Shown: positions 51,772 to 60,685, counted from the stretch's first letter. The stretch: DNA of 64,000 bases from Paenibacillus sp. J31TS4 (GCF_018403265.1 NZ_BOSI01000001.1:868001-932000); one strand, 5' to 3'. Numbers and translations: made by a program. The notes: generated from the sequence alone by a model not told the origin.

Positions 51772-51801
51772 CACCGGCCCGCCCGGAAAGGAGGACGACC
51801 G

Positions 51802-52638
51802 ATGGGAACCAAACGGACGACGGTCGACGTATTTTGGCGTCTGCTGCTTCTCTTGTGGGCCATCACCATCGTGTTTCCGATACTGTGGATTCTGTACGAA
51901 TCGCTGAAAACGAACAAAGAGTTCTTCGCCGACATCTGGGCGCTGCCCCAGTCGCTTCACTGGGAGAACTACACGAAGGCATGGACGTCCTACAAGCTGG
52001 GCTCCGCCTTCCTGAACACGCTCTATTATGTCGGTGCAAGCTTGCTGCTCGGCACGTTCCTCGTCACGTTGAACGCGTACGCGCTCACCCGGCTGCAGTT
52101 CCGGGGACGCAAGCTCATCTGGTCGGTCATCATGCTGTCGCTGTTCCTGCCCGGCATCAACGCTCTCATTCCCCAATATGTCCTCATGCGGGAGCTACAT
52201 TTGACGAATAGCCTGACGGGTCTCATTATTCTGGACAGCTTCGGAGAGAGTGTGTTTTTCCTTCTGCTGCTCGGCGGCTTCCTGCAGTCGCTTCCCAAGG
52301 AGCTGGAGGAGAGCGCCTTCATGGACGGTGCCTCGCTCTTCCAGGTGTTCTGGCGGATCATCGTTCCGCTCTCTACCCCGGGCATCGTTACGGTCGCCAT
52401 CTTCAAATTTTTGAACCTGTACAACAACTTCCTGCAGCCGTTCATCTACCTGAGCGATCCCAAGAAGCATACGATCGGGGTCAATATGTATCACGCGAAC
52501 CAGAAGATGCAGTACAGCACCGACTGGGTGACGTTGTTCGCAGGCGTGACGATCGCCATGATCCCTTCCATTCTGATTTACATTGTCTTTCAAAAACGGA
52601 TAGCCGAAGGTGCGACGCTGGGCACGGTAAAGGGCTGA
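51802..52638 (+). CDS. ABC transporter permease (MalG/UgpE type)
   Basis: A 278-residue permease with six helices. The EAA motif is ELEESAFMDGASLFQVFWRIIVPL (about 170-193). GGAAAGGAGG stands 9 bases before the ATG. It completes the importer formed with the preceding lipoprotein and permease. Confidence 0.93.
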   Translation: MGTKRTTVDVFWRLLLLLWAITIVFPILWILYESLKTNKEFFADIWALPQSLHWENYTKAWTSYKLGSAFLNTLYYVGASLLLGTFLVTLNAYALTRLQFRGRKLIWSVIMLSLFLPGINALIPQYVLMRELHLTNSLTGLIILDSFGESVFFLLLLGGFLQSLPKELEESAFMDGASLFQVFWRIIVPLSTPGIVTVAIFKFLNLYNNFLQPFIYLSDPKKHTIGVNMYHANQKMQYSTDWVTLFAGVTIAMIPSILIYIVFQKRIAEGATLGTVKG

Positions 52639-52714
52639 CCGACTCGCCAGCGCTTGGTCATTCGCATGCTTCATCCTCGTTCATTCCAGTCAGGGAAGGA
52701 AAGGTGCAGCGGTC

Positions 52715-53461
52715 ATGCTGGAGGAAAAAATCATTCTCATAACGGGGGCGCTCGGCCAGGCGGGACGCTCGGCCGCCCGGCTGTTTCTGGAGAAGGGCGC
52801 GCGGCTCGCCTTGTGCGATCGCCGCCCGCTCGCTGATGCGCCGGAGGTGGAGCGTCTGCGGGAACAGGTCGGAGACCGGCGCTTCCTGTTCATCGAAGCG
52901 GACGTCTGTACGGAGGAAGGCGCCGCCGCGTTGATAGCCCGAGTGGAGGAGCACTACGGGCGTTTGGACGGATTGTATCACAATGTGTACACGAACGTAT
53001 GGAAACCGCTTCTCGACCTTTCACTGACGGAGTGGGAGGAGACGCTCAAGGGAACGATGACAAGCGCGTACCTCGTCTGCCGGGAGGCAGTGCCGCTCAT
53101 GATCCGCTCCGGGGGAGGCTCGATCGTCAACACATCCTCCATCCTCGGCCAGGTCCCCAAAAAAGGGTGCCTCGCCTACGGCGCCGGCAAAGCCGGACTC
53201 AACCAGTTCACGCGCGTCCTCGCCGTCGATTATGCGGCATCCGGCATCCGGGCGAACGTCGTCGTGCCCGGCGATTTCAAGTCCGACGAGGTACTCGCGA
53301 GACAATCGGAGAAGAGCCGGCAGGCCATGCGGGAGGAGACACTTGCAGGCCGAAGCGGCCGGGCTGACGAAATTAATGAGGTCGCCGCCTTTTTGCTGTC
53401 GGACGCCGCCTCGTATGTGACGGCGTCCTTATATACGGTAGACGGAGGGTACCGCCTATGA
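52715..53461 (+). CDS. Short-chain dehydrogenase/reductase
   Basis: A 248-residue NAD(P)-dependent enzyme. TGALGQAG (about 10-17) binds the cofactor, the acidic CDRR suggests NAD rather than NADP, and the catalytic triad is Ser in NTSSILG, Tyr and Lys in YGAGK (about 153-157). GGAAGGAAAGG precedes the start. It overlaps the next gene by four bases. The HNVYTN motif in place of the usual NNAG is unusual. A second oxidation of a sugar or cyclitol is the suggested role. Confidence 0.9.
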   Translation: MLEEKIILITGALGQAGRSAARLFLEKGARLALCDRRPLADAPEVERLREQVGDRRFLFIEADVCTEEGAAALIARVEEHYGRLDGLYHNVYTNVWKPLLDLSLTEWEETLKGTMTSAYLVCREAVPLMIRSGGGSIVNTSSILGQVPKKGCLAYGAGKAGLNQFTRVLAVDYAASGIRANVVVPGDFKSDEVLARQSEKSRQAMREETLAGRSGRADEINEVAAFLLSDAASYVTASLYTVDGGYRL

Positions 53462-54237
53462 AAGATCTTCGCTTCCACGCCCATACCCGGGAAGAATTGA
53501 CGGCGCTGGCGTTGGCAGGCGCCATGGCGGTCGTTCCGCTCGCCGCGACGGAGCAGCATGGCCCGCACCTCCCGGTCTATACGGACACGCTGATCGCCGA
53601 GCACGTGATCATGCAGGCGGCAGAGCGAGCGTCTGCCGGCGCTTCCCTGCTTGTTTGTCCAGTGCTCCCGATCGGATGCTCGGATCATCATCTGGCGTAC
53701 GGGGGGACGCTTTCCTTCTCCTCGTCCACTTACCTGAGCATGCTTCGGGAGATCGGAGAGAGCCTCGTGCAGGACGGTTTTCGCCGTATCGTCTTCTTGA
53801 ACGCGCACGGCGGCAACGAGCCGATGATGACCCAGGCCGCGAGCGATCTGGCTGTCCGCCATCCGATCTGGACCGCCTCGGCCTCTTACTGGAGCATCGC
53901 GCGTGAGGCGCTCCACGGAGAGAATGCCGGCGAGATGGGGCTTGTGCCTGGCCATGCGGGAGGCTTCGAGACGTCGGCCGTACTGGCGCTGCGGCCGGAC
54001 TGGGTGCGGACGGACCATATCCAGCCCGAGCATCCGCGCCGGGAATGGATCGGTGCCGGTCCGTCCGGCACCTTCCTCGGCCGGCATCTCGAATTGACCG
54101 GGTACGAAGGCTTTACCGATTCCGCGGCCCCCGCATCAGCTGTCCACGGAGAGCGGTATCTGGCAGCTATCTCCGGTGCCGTCGCTGCCTGGCTGTCGTC
54201 CGTCTACGCTGCTATGGAGAAGGGAGATCGCGTATGA
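53458..54237 (+). CDS. Creatininase-family metal-dependent hydrolase
   Basis: A 259-residue creatininase-fold protein with the full set of metal ligands: Glu and His in TEQHGPHLP (about 31-39), Asp in YTDTLIAE, His in GCSDHHLAYGG, and Glu in GHAGGFETSAV; NAHGGNEPM (about 120) is the family signature. The family hydrolyses cyclic amides or carbocyclic ketones; IolN in Thermotoga opens a diketo-inositol. With two dehydrogenases and UxaE nearby a ring-opening hydrolysis is plausible. It overlaps both neighbours by four bases, a sign of a tightly coupled set. Confidence 0.88.
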   Translation: MKDLRFHAHTREELTALALAGAMAVVPLAATEQHGPHLPVYTDTLIAEHVIMQAAERASAGASLLVCPVLPIGCSDHHLAYGGTLSFSSSTYLSMLREIGESLVQDGFRRIVFLNAHGGNEPMMTQAASDLAVRHPIWTASASYWSIAREALHGENAGEMGLVPGHAGGFETSAVLALRPDWVRTDHIQPEHPRREWIGAGPSGTFLGRHLELTGYEGFTDSAAPASAVHGERYLAAISGAVAAWLSSVYAAMEKGDRV

Positions 54238-55403
54238 ATAAGCATCCATTGCCCACGGGCGATACGATCAAAATTGCTGCCATCGTCACCGAGTACCGAT
54301 GGAATTCCCATGCCGACGTCATCGTCGGCCGGCTGCTCGGGGATTTCGACTACCAACCGCAGGTGGAGGTCGTCTCGCTGTACACCGATCAGGTGCCCGC
54401 TAACAATATGAGCCGGGCCGAGGCTGCGCGCTGCGGCATCCCCATCTACCCGACAATCCGGGAAGCGGTGCTGGCCCCTCACTCGCCCCGGCCGGTTGAC
54501 GGCGTTGTCATTATCGGGGAGCATGGGGATTATCCGATGAACGACCGGAGGCAAAAGGAGTACCCTCGGCGCCGGCTGCTCGAGGAAACGCTGCTCGCTC
54601 TCGAAGAACGCGGGCTGACGGTTCCGATTTTCTGCGACAAGCACCTCGCTTACCGGATGGAGGATGCCACCTGGATGTACCGCCAGCTGAAGGAGCGCGG
54701 CATTCCCTTCATGGGCGGCTCCTCCATACCGTTCGCCGATCCCGTTCCGGCATTCGGTCCTTCTCTGCTCAAGTCGGCACGCGACTTCGTCGTTGTCAGC
54801 TTCTCCTCCGCACTCGAAGCGTACGGCTATCACGGCATGGAGGTGCTGCAGGCGTTGGCCGAACAGCGGGAAGGCGGAGAAACCGGAATCGCCACGGTAC
54901 TCGGCATGGAGGGAGAGGACGTCTGGCGGTACGTCCGGGAGGCCGGCTGGATGGAGGAGCTCCTGCAGGCGGCACTGTCCCAATATCCGGCGTATGCCGG
55001 CGGGCATCCCTCCGTCCACGATCCCTCGCCTGCCCTGTTCGTGATCACGTATGAGGATGGAACGAGGGGTGCGGTCTTTCAGTTCGAAACTCTTGTGAAC
55101 CAGTGGGGATGGGCGTTCCGAACGGATGGCGGCTCTATCGTCTCCGCCCGCATCCACAGCGATACTGCTAGGCCCTTCTCCCACTTCGAGCGGCTGACCC
55201 GCCAAATCGAGCGGTTCCTTCTCACCCGCCGCCCTCCCTTTCCGATGGAGCGGACCTACTTCACGACCGGCATGATCGCTTACGGGATGGAATCTCTGTA
55301 CCAGGGAAGGCCTCTCGCAACGCCTGAGCTGCGGATGAGCTACTCGGCTTCGATTGCTCCGCCCGTCTTATCCTCCACCGAGCTCGAAGGAGGAAGCGAA
55401 TGA
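54234..55403 (+). CDS. Conserved protein of unknown function
   Basis: A 389-residue soluble protein that I cannot assign to a function. The start at 54234 overlaps the creatininase stop (ATGA) and follows GGGAG. N-terminal IKIAAIVTEYRWNSHADVIV (about 12-31) looks like a Rossmann-type strand and helix. Probable active-site residues cluster in GEHGDYP (about 95-101), FCDKHLAY (about 133-140), MGGSSIPF (about 160-167) and EAYGYHGMEVLQ (about 195-206), all rich in His and acids. I recall a similar family in Planctomycetes, also unannotated. The overlap with the neighbours means that it belongs to the pathway. It may be an isomerase or hydrolase. Confidence 0.75.
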   Translation: MNKHPLPTGDTIKIAAIVTEYRWNSHADVIVGRLLGDFDYQPQVEVVSLYTDQVPANNMSRAEAARCGIPIYPTIREAVLAPHSPRPVDGVVIIGEHGDYPMNDRRQKEYPRRRLLEETLLALEERGLTVPIFCDKHLAYRMEDATWMYRQLKERGIPFMGGSSIPFADPVPAFGPSLLKSARDFVVVSFSSALEAYGYHGMEVLQALAEQREGGETGIATVLGMEGEDVWRYVREAGWMEELLQAALSQYPAYAGGHPSVHDPSPALFVITYEDGTRGAVFQFETLVNQWGWAFRTDGGSIVSARIHSDTARPFSHFERLTRQIERFLLTRRPPFPMERTYFTTGMIAYGMESLYQGRPLATPELRMSYSASIAPPVLSSTELEGGSE

Positions 55404-55822
55404 ACGCTGAGCAAGCGGCCAAGGCAGTCTCCCCCGCCTTGCCGTTCTCGATGGCGGTCCAGTCGGGTCCCTATGTCTTCGTCTCTGGACAGGGAGGGAT
55501 TGATCCGGATACCGGTAAACCGGCGGGTGACTCCCTGGAGGAGCAAACCGCGCTCACGATGGAGAATGTGCGCCGCGTACTAGCGATGGCCCGGCTGGAG
55601 CTTAAGGACATCGTCAAGGTAACCGCCTATCTGTCCGACCCGGACGATTACCCGGCCTTCAATGCCCTCTATCGGACGTATTTTCCGGAAGGATACCCGG
55701 CGCGGACCTTGGTCTACTGCTCGTTAAACTACGACCTGCGGGTCGAGCTGGACGTCATAGCCGCCATCGGGCCGGACGCCGGCACCCGCATTTACTATCC
55801 GAAGGAGGAACCTCGACCATGA
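55400..55822 (+). CDS. RidA-family protein
   Basis: A 140-residue member of the YjgF/YER057c/UK114 family. VSGQGGIDPDTGKP, VKVTAYLSDPDDYPAFNALYRTYFP and the key Arg in YPARTLVYCSLNYDLRVELDVIA (about 100-122) are seen. RidA enzymes hydrolyse enamine/imine intermediates, and related ones act on other reactive intermediates. Four-base overlaps on both sides place it firmly in the operon and hint at an amino- or imino- intermediate, or a similarly reactive one. Confidence 0.92.
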   Translation: MNAEQAAKAVSPALPFSMAVQSGPYVFVSGQGGIDPDTGKPAGDSLEEQTALTMENVRRVLAMARLELKDIVKVTAYLSDPDDYPAFNALYRTYFPEGYPARTLVYCSLNYDLRVELDVIAAIGPDAGTRIYYPKEEPRP

Positions 55823-56439
55823 ATCAGCTCCCTATTGAGACTGGCACCCGCTACCTCTGCCGCCGTGCAGACCAGGAGGACATCGACTGGAGCCGCTATC
55901 CCGAAGTCCTTCTGTCTGATACGGTTACCGGCTCCGCTCCCCGGCAGCGGACCGCCGTCCAGGCTTGCTGGGCACCCGGATGGCTGTTCGTCCGGTTTGT
56001 CTGCGAGGACGACCACATTGTGTCGACCATGACCCAGAGGGACGACCCCCTCTACTTGGAGGATGTGGTCGAAGTGTTCGTGGACCCGGAGGGGGCCGGC
56101 TTGCGTTATGCGGAATTTGAATTCAGTCCCCGTAACGTGCAGTTCGACGCCTGGATCACAAACGACGGAGAAGGACGCATCGACGTCGATGTCAGCTGGG
56201 ATGCCGACGGTCTGCGTTCCTCGGTCATGCGGGATTCGGAGAACCGGCTCGTCTATGAGCTCGCTTTGCCGCTCGGCGGCTGGGCGCCTTCGATCCGCCC
56301 GGGAGAGGGGTGGCGAGTCAATCTGTACCGGATCGATTACAGTCCGGACGGCACCCGCGAGCTTCAAGCCTGGTCGCCGACAGGCAAGCCGAATTTCCAC
56401 CTCCCCTGTGCGTTTGGTCAATTCGAATTCGCGGATTGA
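55819..56439 (+). CDS. CBM9-like carbohydrate-binding protein, cytoplasmic
   Basis: A 206-residue beta-sandwich of the family 9-like type (DOMON-related): PRQRTAVQACWAPGWLFVRFVCEDDHI, DDPLYLEDVVEVFVDP and WRVNLYRIDYSPDGTRELQAWSPTGKPNFHLP are the signature parts. There is no signal peptide, which is odd for a polysaccharide binder. It overlaps the RidA gene by four bases. It may bind an imported oligosaccharide or act together with the next gene product. Confidence 0.82.
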   Translation: MNQLPIETGTRYLCRRADQEDIDWSRYPEVLLSDTVTGSAPRQRTAVQACWAPGWLFVRFVCEDDHIVSTMTQRDDPLYLEDVVEVFVDPEGAGLRYAEFEFSPRNVQFDAWITNDGEGRIDVDVSWDADGLRSSVMRDSENRLVYELALPLGGWAPSIRPGEGWRVNLYRIDYSPDGTRELQAWSPTGKPNFHLPCAFGQFEFAD

Positions 56440-56579
56440 AACCGCCTGCTGCAGATGCGTAAAGCCCGCTTCCCACTGAGGCCCTCAACTTCCTCTAGAG
56501 ACTCCTGCCGGCATTCCGGCTATAATGGACGGACAGAGTAAGCGCGTGCAGAAGCGCCTTAAGGGGGATAAGCGAAGCA

Positions 56580-57788
56580 ATGGAAACGTGGAAGAGCGGC
56601 TCGAATGCCGTATGGCTATATCTTGGGAAGGAAGAATGGACAGAGGAGCGTATCGCCGGCCTGACAACCTGGTGCCGCGAGCAGCGGGTGAAGCGTGTCA
56701 TCGTTTATATCACCATCGTTCCCTATCCGGACGAGGCGGCACTTCGCCGCCTGCAGACCGTCGCGGATGCCTGCCGGGAGGCGGGACTCGAGGCGCACGG
56801 GATGGTAAGCACGCTGCAGCAGCGGACCGAGCATCCGGGGAATCTTCCCTTTGCCGACCGCGACGCATACGGCGTCGATGCGCACGGCATCAGCACCTGG
56901 GACGAACCGCTCCAGGGCAAAGGCTATTTTCTGGATCCTACTTCTCCTGAGGTCGCCGATTGGCTGGCCGGCACGCTTGGGAGGCTGCTGCGGGACTTGC
57001 CTGCTTTATCCGGCATTCATCTCGATTTTATTCGGTATTACTATTACGAGAGCGAGCTTAGAATCGATACGAAAAATGCCGGACACTGGCTCTACCAGCC
57101 GCAGCCCGGCCAGACGCTCCGGATCGGTGTGCCCGACGGCAGCGAGACGACGTTCTTCGTTGCCTCCAAGACCAATGCTTACAACGACCCCCCTATCGGT
57201 CGAGAGCTTGTGCTGAGACGATCGTTTCGCTATTGCTACTGCAGCCGCTGCATCCGGTCGTTCGAGGAAGCGAGCGGCGTCCGGCTGCCGGCGGGGCTGG
57301 AAACGGCAGAGCGGGCCGCCTGGATAGACGAGCACGCCGCATCCGCCTGGTCGGCGTTCCGGGCCGAAGCAGTCACCTCCGTCGTTAGACAGATCCGCAG
57401 CGAGCTTCGCACCGGCCATCCCGGCAAGCAGCTGTCCGCGGCCGTCTGGTACAACGCGCCGTACGGCAACGAGCTGCGGGAGGAGCCGTTGACGCCGGAC
57501 AGCGAGATCGACCGATTCGGCCAGGACTGGGCAGCTTGGGCGCGCGAAGGGCTGCTCGACTTCGTGTGCCCGATGGATTACTGGCTGACGCCCGCCAGCT
57601 TTGGCAGCATAGTAGCCAAGCAGACGGCCAAGGCAGGCGGAGCCATTCCGGTCTATGCGGGACTGCTGACGTCAGGCGATTATCCGTTCGATGCCGAGCG
57701 GCTTGAATCGTATCGGGCCGAGGCGCTCGCTTCGGGTGCCGAAGGGCTCTGCTTCTTCCACTACGGTGCCTGGAGCCAGATTCTGTAG
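56580..57788 (+). CDS. Putative glycoside hydrolase, GHL10-like
   Basis: A 402-residue TIM-barrel protein. VKRVIVYITIVPYPDEAALRRL begins the fold, GKGYFLDPTSPEVADWLAGTL and SGIHLDFIRYYYYESEL (about 142-158, with the acidic residue of the strand-4 motif) identify the GHL10/alpha-amylase-related family; DFVCPMDYWLTP (about 321-332) closes it. There is no signal peptide. AGCGAAGC replaces a strong RBS, AAGGGGGA is 17 bases upstream. It is last in the operon, after a 140-base gap. Its substrate is open; it may cleave an imported glycoside. Confidence 0.78.
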   Translation: METWKSGSNAVWLYLGKEEWTEERIAGLTTWCREQRVKRVIVYITIVPYPDEAALRRLQTVADACREAGLEAHGMVSTLQQRTEHPGNLPFADRDAYGVDAHGISTWDEPLQGKGYFLDPTSPEVADWLAGTLGRLLRDLPALSGIHLDFIRYYYYESELRIDTKNAGHWLYQPQPGQTLRIGVPDGSETTFFVASKTNAYNDPPIGRELVLRRSFRYCYCSRCIRSFEEASGVRLPAGLETAERAAWIDEHAASAWSAFRAEAVTSVVRQIRSELRTGHPGKQLSAAVWYNAPYGNELREEPLTPDSEIDRFGQDWAAWAREGLLDFVCPMDYWLTPASFGSIVAKQTAKAGGAIPVYAGLLTSGDYPFDAERLESYRAEALASGAEGLCFFHYGAWSQIL

Positions 57789-58180
57789 CAGTGTCGGGAG
57801 GAGAGCGCCGGAACGGCGTCGCGCTTTGGCGAGGGTGCAGCTTGGCGGGGTGCAATTTAGCAGGCTCTTGCTAAGCCGACTCCTACTTGGCGGGATGCTC
57901 CATACAAGGCAGCAAAAGTGCGTAGCGTCGGCGCGCCCCTGTTCCCTCTCGGCCGAGACAACAGAGACAGCCAGCTTCCTCGGAAGCTGGCTGTCTCTGT
58001 TTGTCTATTCGCTGACCGGCGCACGGTCGCCTCTCATTGTCGTCACCAGTCTGAGATTCGACGGCTCTGCCCTGCCGAACGTCGGCAGCTCGGCGACAGG
58101 ACCGCGGCTTGCTCCGTTCGGCTGGCTTCAAGCCGCCGTCTCCTGTACCTAACGATAGGAACAGGAACGCCCAACCGCAA
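57789..58180. other. Gene-free stretch between GHL10-like and YesN-like genes
   Basis: It holds the terminator at 57961-58000 and two similar CTTGGCGGG segments near 57841-57895 without further structure. No reading frame with an RBS, promoter or RNA motif was recognised. Confidence 0.6.
57961..58000 (+). terminator. Terminator of the sugar-acid transport operon
   Basis: ACAGAGACAGCCAGCTTC pairs perfectly with GAAGCTGGCTGTCTCTGT around a CTCG loop, followed by TTGTCT. Confidence 0.92.
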
Positions 58181-60559
58181 CTATTCCCCGGACACTTGGG
58201 AAGGGCCTTCCCTGCGGATATCGGTCGTCGTTCGCGTCAGATTGCGGTACTGAATCGGCGTGACGCCCTCGGCTTTTTTGAACTTGCGGATAAAGTTGGT
58301 CGAATCGGTCTCGCCGATCGCCTCCACTATGTCCCGCACGGTCAGCTCCGTCGTTCGAAGCAGCTCCTTGGCCTCCCCGACCCGCAGCAGATCGACATAA
58401 CGCATGAGCGGTACGCCTGAATGATCCTTGAAGTAGCGGGTCAAATAAGAAGGCGACAGGCCGAACTCGTCGGCCATCCGCTTTAGACTAAGCGTCGGGT
58501 CCCGGTAATGCTCGTGCACGTAAGGCAATAGCTTGTCCGGTAGCGCTCCGCTCTTGCCGCTGTTCTGCTTGGCGGCATAAGCGCACACCTGCCGGCAAAA
58601 ATCGGCCATCTGCTGCTCCAGCTCCTCAAGCGTCTCACAATGCGAAACGAAGATCCTCTCGAGCGTCCGATCCGCATACCCGCTCAGCCCGATGCCGAGC
58701 TCCGCCAGCATCTTCATCACCGTATTGATGAGATCGAATGAGACGCATTCGATCTCTTCAATCGTCCGCGGCTGCCGGACAATCGCCTCGAACGTTTCAC
58801 GGAGCAGTCTTTGCGCCTCCTCCTCATCGCCCTGCTTGATCGCTTTGACCAGCTCGGCCTCCAGCTCGACCGGATACCAGATCGTTTCGGAGGCCGCCGT
58901 CTCCACCTCGGAGTGGTGGATCACATGTCCCGCCCCCTTTACGAACCGGTAGCGGATGGCCTGCTCCGCCTGCTGGTACGATACAGGGACAAGTCCGACC
59001 TCGCTGCAGAGGCCTCCGATCCCGGCCGTCAACGACAGCCCATACCTTCCGGCGCATGCCTGCTGGATCCCTCGGGCACAGGAAACCAGTGACTCCTCCT
59101 CGTACGTTTCCGGCAAGTTGAGCAGCAGCACCAGCCTGCTCTCGTCTGGGCATTCCGCCGCCCATCCCGCTCCTGTCTCACCGGCCCGGGACTCCATCTC
59201 GCGCAAGAGAGCACCCTTGATCCGTTCTCTCTCCTGCTCGTTGAAGCGAGCCCGAAAGCCGGCGTATTCGTCGATCGCGAATGCGAGCACGGCGAAGCAG
59301 GGCTTGTCCAGACGCCAGGCGGAGAAGCGCAGCATCTCGTCAAGCTGGGCCCGCGTGCGAATCTTCCCTTGAAGGAAGGCCAAAACGTATTTTTCCTTGA
59401 GCACGCCGGCCTGGCTGGTCAGCTCGCTGCGGAGCCCCTCGTTCTCTCGGGTAACCTGTCCGATCGCCTCTCCGATCAGCGTGACCTCGTCCCTTCGTGC
59501 CGGCCAGGAATCCCTCGTCTTCAGCGGCAAGCCCTCAGCCAGACTGCGAATCGGCCGGTAATTGCGCACAGACAGAACGACCGCCAGCGAAAGCCCCAGC
59601 AGGAAGACGACAGCCATGCCGAGCAAAAAGACCCGCTGGGTTTCCTTCACCTGAAGCAAAAACTGGGACGTCGGCATGAGCTTCAAATAAGACCAGCCGT
59701 TAAACTCCGACGTGACGCGGACGACCGCATAGCTTCCCGCCTCGCCCTTCCAGGTCTGCACCTGCTTCCCGGTCGTCATGGCTGGCAGGTCCTTCTGCAG
59801 AGAGGCTAGCTCGCTCTCGCTGAGAGAGCCCGAGGCCGCGATAGCGAGGGGGGTGCCGTATTCGTTGACCAGCACCTGCATCCCCTCGTTCTCCGTCAGC
59901 CCGGTCGACAGAATCGTCTTCCAAGCCGATGCCCGGATCAAGAACAGAACGGTTTTGTCCTGGGCTCCCGTCTGGGGGCGCACGAGGTACATCGACAGAT
60001 CGATGGGGGCTTTCTCCCCCTGCCGTCCCTCGACGGGCCGGAGTACCGGATGCTTCATGAAGGCGACGGTTTCCCGAAAGACGGGGAGCTCAAAAGCAGG
60101 CGCATTGTAAACGGATTCAAAAAAAGTGTCCCATCGGTAGGTTCCCGAAGCGGCGAACAGCTGGTCGGTGTCCGCTCCGTCGTAAGCGAGCACGAGATCC
60201 TCCATGAATTCGTTCGAGGACCGGTATTTAGCCAGCTCGCCTACCGCCTTCCATTGATCGTAGCCGCTGCCGGACACGAGATACCGGGCCAAGAGGGGGT
60301 TCGCCGCTACCTGCTGGGCGACGCGGTTCATCTCCCGGACGCGCGTTTCGACCGTCTCCTGCACTTGGCCCAGCGACATGACGGCGGCATCCTCCGCCGC
60401 TCTCTGCAGGCTTCGCACGAAAGTCCCGTAGACTACCGCGCTTACGACCGCGAGCAGCAGGAGCACCAGCAGCAGATAGGAGAGTAAATACCGGTGCAGC
60501 CGGGTAAAGTGGAATCCGCCTGCCGGGCGACGGAACGATTTGGGCAGCCAAGCGGTCAT
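58181..60559 (-). CDS. Membrane-bound AraC-family regulator (YesN-like)
   Basis: A 792-residue one-component sensor of a type frequent in Paenibacillus. Membrane helix 1 (about 24-47) and helix 2 (about 310-330, LGMAVVFLLGLSLAVVL) enclose an extracytoplasmic Cache-like domain. A linker with a HAMP-like RNYRPIRSLAEGL follows, then a long central domain and an AraC DNA-binding domain at the C-terminus (about 690-785, SLKRMADEFGLSPSYLTRYFKDHSG and LTVRDIVEAIGETDSTNFIRKFKKAEG). These proteins usually activate an adjacent sugar importer, here the lipoprotein gene upstream on the same strand. Confidence 0.92.
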   Translation of the reverse strand: MTAWLPKSFRRPAGGFHFTRLHRYLLSYLLLVLLLLAVVSAVVYGTFVRSLQRAAEDAAVMSLGQVQETVETRVREMNRVAQQVAANPLLARYLVSGSGYDQWKAVGELAKYRSSNEFMEDLVLAYDGADTDQLFAASGTYRWDTFFESVYNAPAFELPVFRETVAFMKHPVLRPVEGRQGEKAPIDLSMYLVRPQTGAQDKTVLFLIRASAWKTILSTGLTENEGMQVLVNEYGTPLAIAASGSLSESELASLQKDLPAMTTGKQVQTWKGEAGSYAVVRVTSEFNGWSYLKLMPTSQFLLQVKETQRVFLLGMAVVFLLGLSLAVVLSVRNYRPIRSLAEGLPLKTRDSWPARRDEVTLIGEAIGQVTRENEGLRSELTSQAGVLKEKYVLAFLQGKIRTRAQLDEMLRFSAWRLDKPCFAVLAFAIDEYAGFRARFNEQERERIKGALLREMESRAGETGAGWAAECPDESRLVLLLNLPETYEEESLVSCARGIQQACAGRYGLSLTAGIGGLCSEVGLVPVSYQQAEQAIRYRFVKGAGHVIHHSEVETAASETIWYPVELEAELVKAIKQGDEEEAQRLLRETFEAIVRQPRTIEEIECVSFDLINTVMKMLAELGIGLSGYADRTLERIFVSHCETLEELEQQMADFCRQVCAYAAKQNSGKSGALPDKLLPYVHEHYRDPTLSLKRMADEFGLSPSYLTRYFKDHSGVPLMRYVDLLRVGEAKELLRTTELTVRDIVEAIGETDSTNFIRKFKKAEGVTPIQYRNLTRTTTDIRREGPSQVSGE

Positions 60560-60642
60560 AGTCCCCCTCCTTTCTACAAATTCGCGCTTTATACGTAACT
60601 TAGTGCATTCGACAGGACAGCTTCCTTATCCTGCCGAATCAG

Positions 60643-60685
60643 GAAAAAACCGTCCAGCGGGTCCTCATTGACCCGCCGGACGGTT
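60643..60685 (-). terminator. Terminator of the orphan binding-protein gene
   Basis: AACCGTCCGGCGGGTC pairs with GACCCGCTGGACGGTT, followed by TTTT on the minus strand. Confidence 0.92.

Noticed and set aside
57841-57895. Two similar CTTGGCGGG segments as a repeat element
   Set aside because: Only about 12 bases are shared and there is no third copy or regular spacing.
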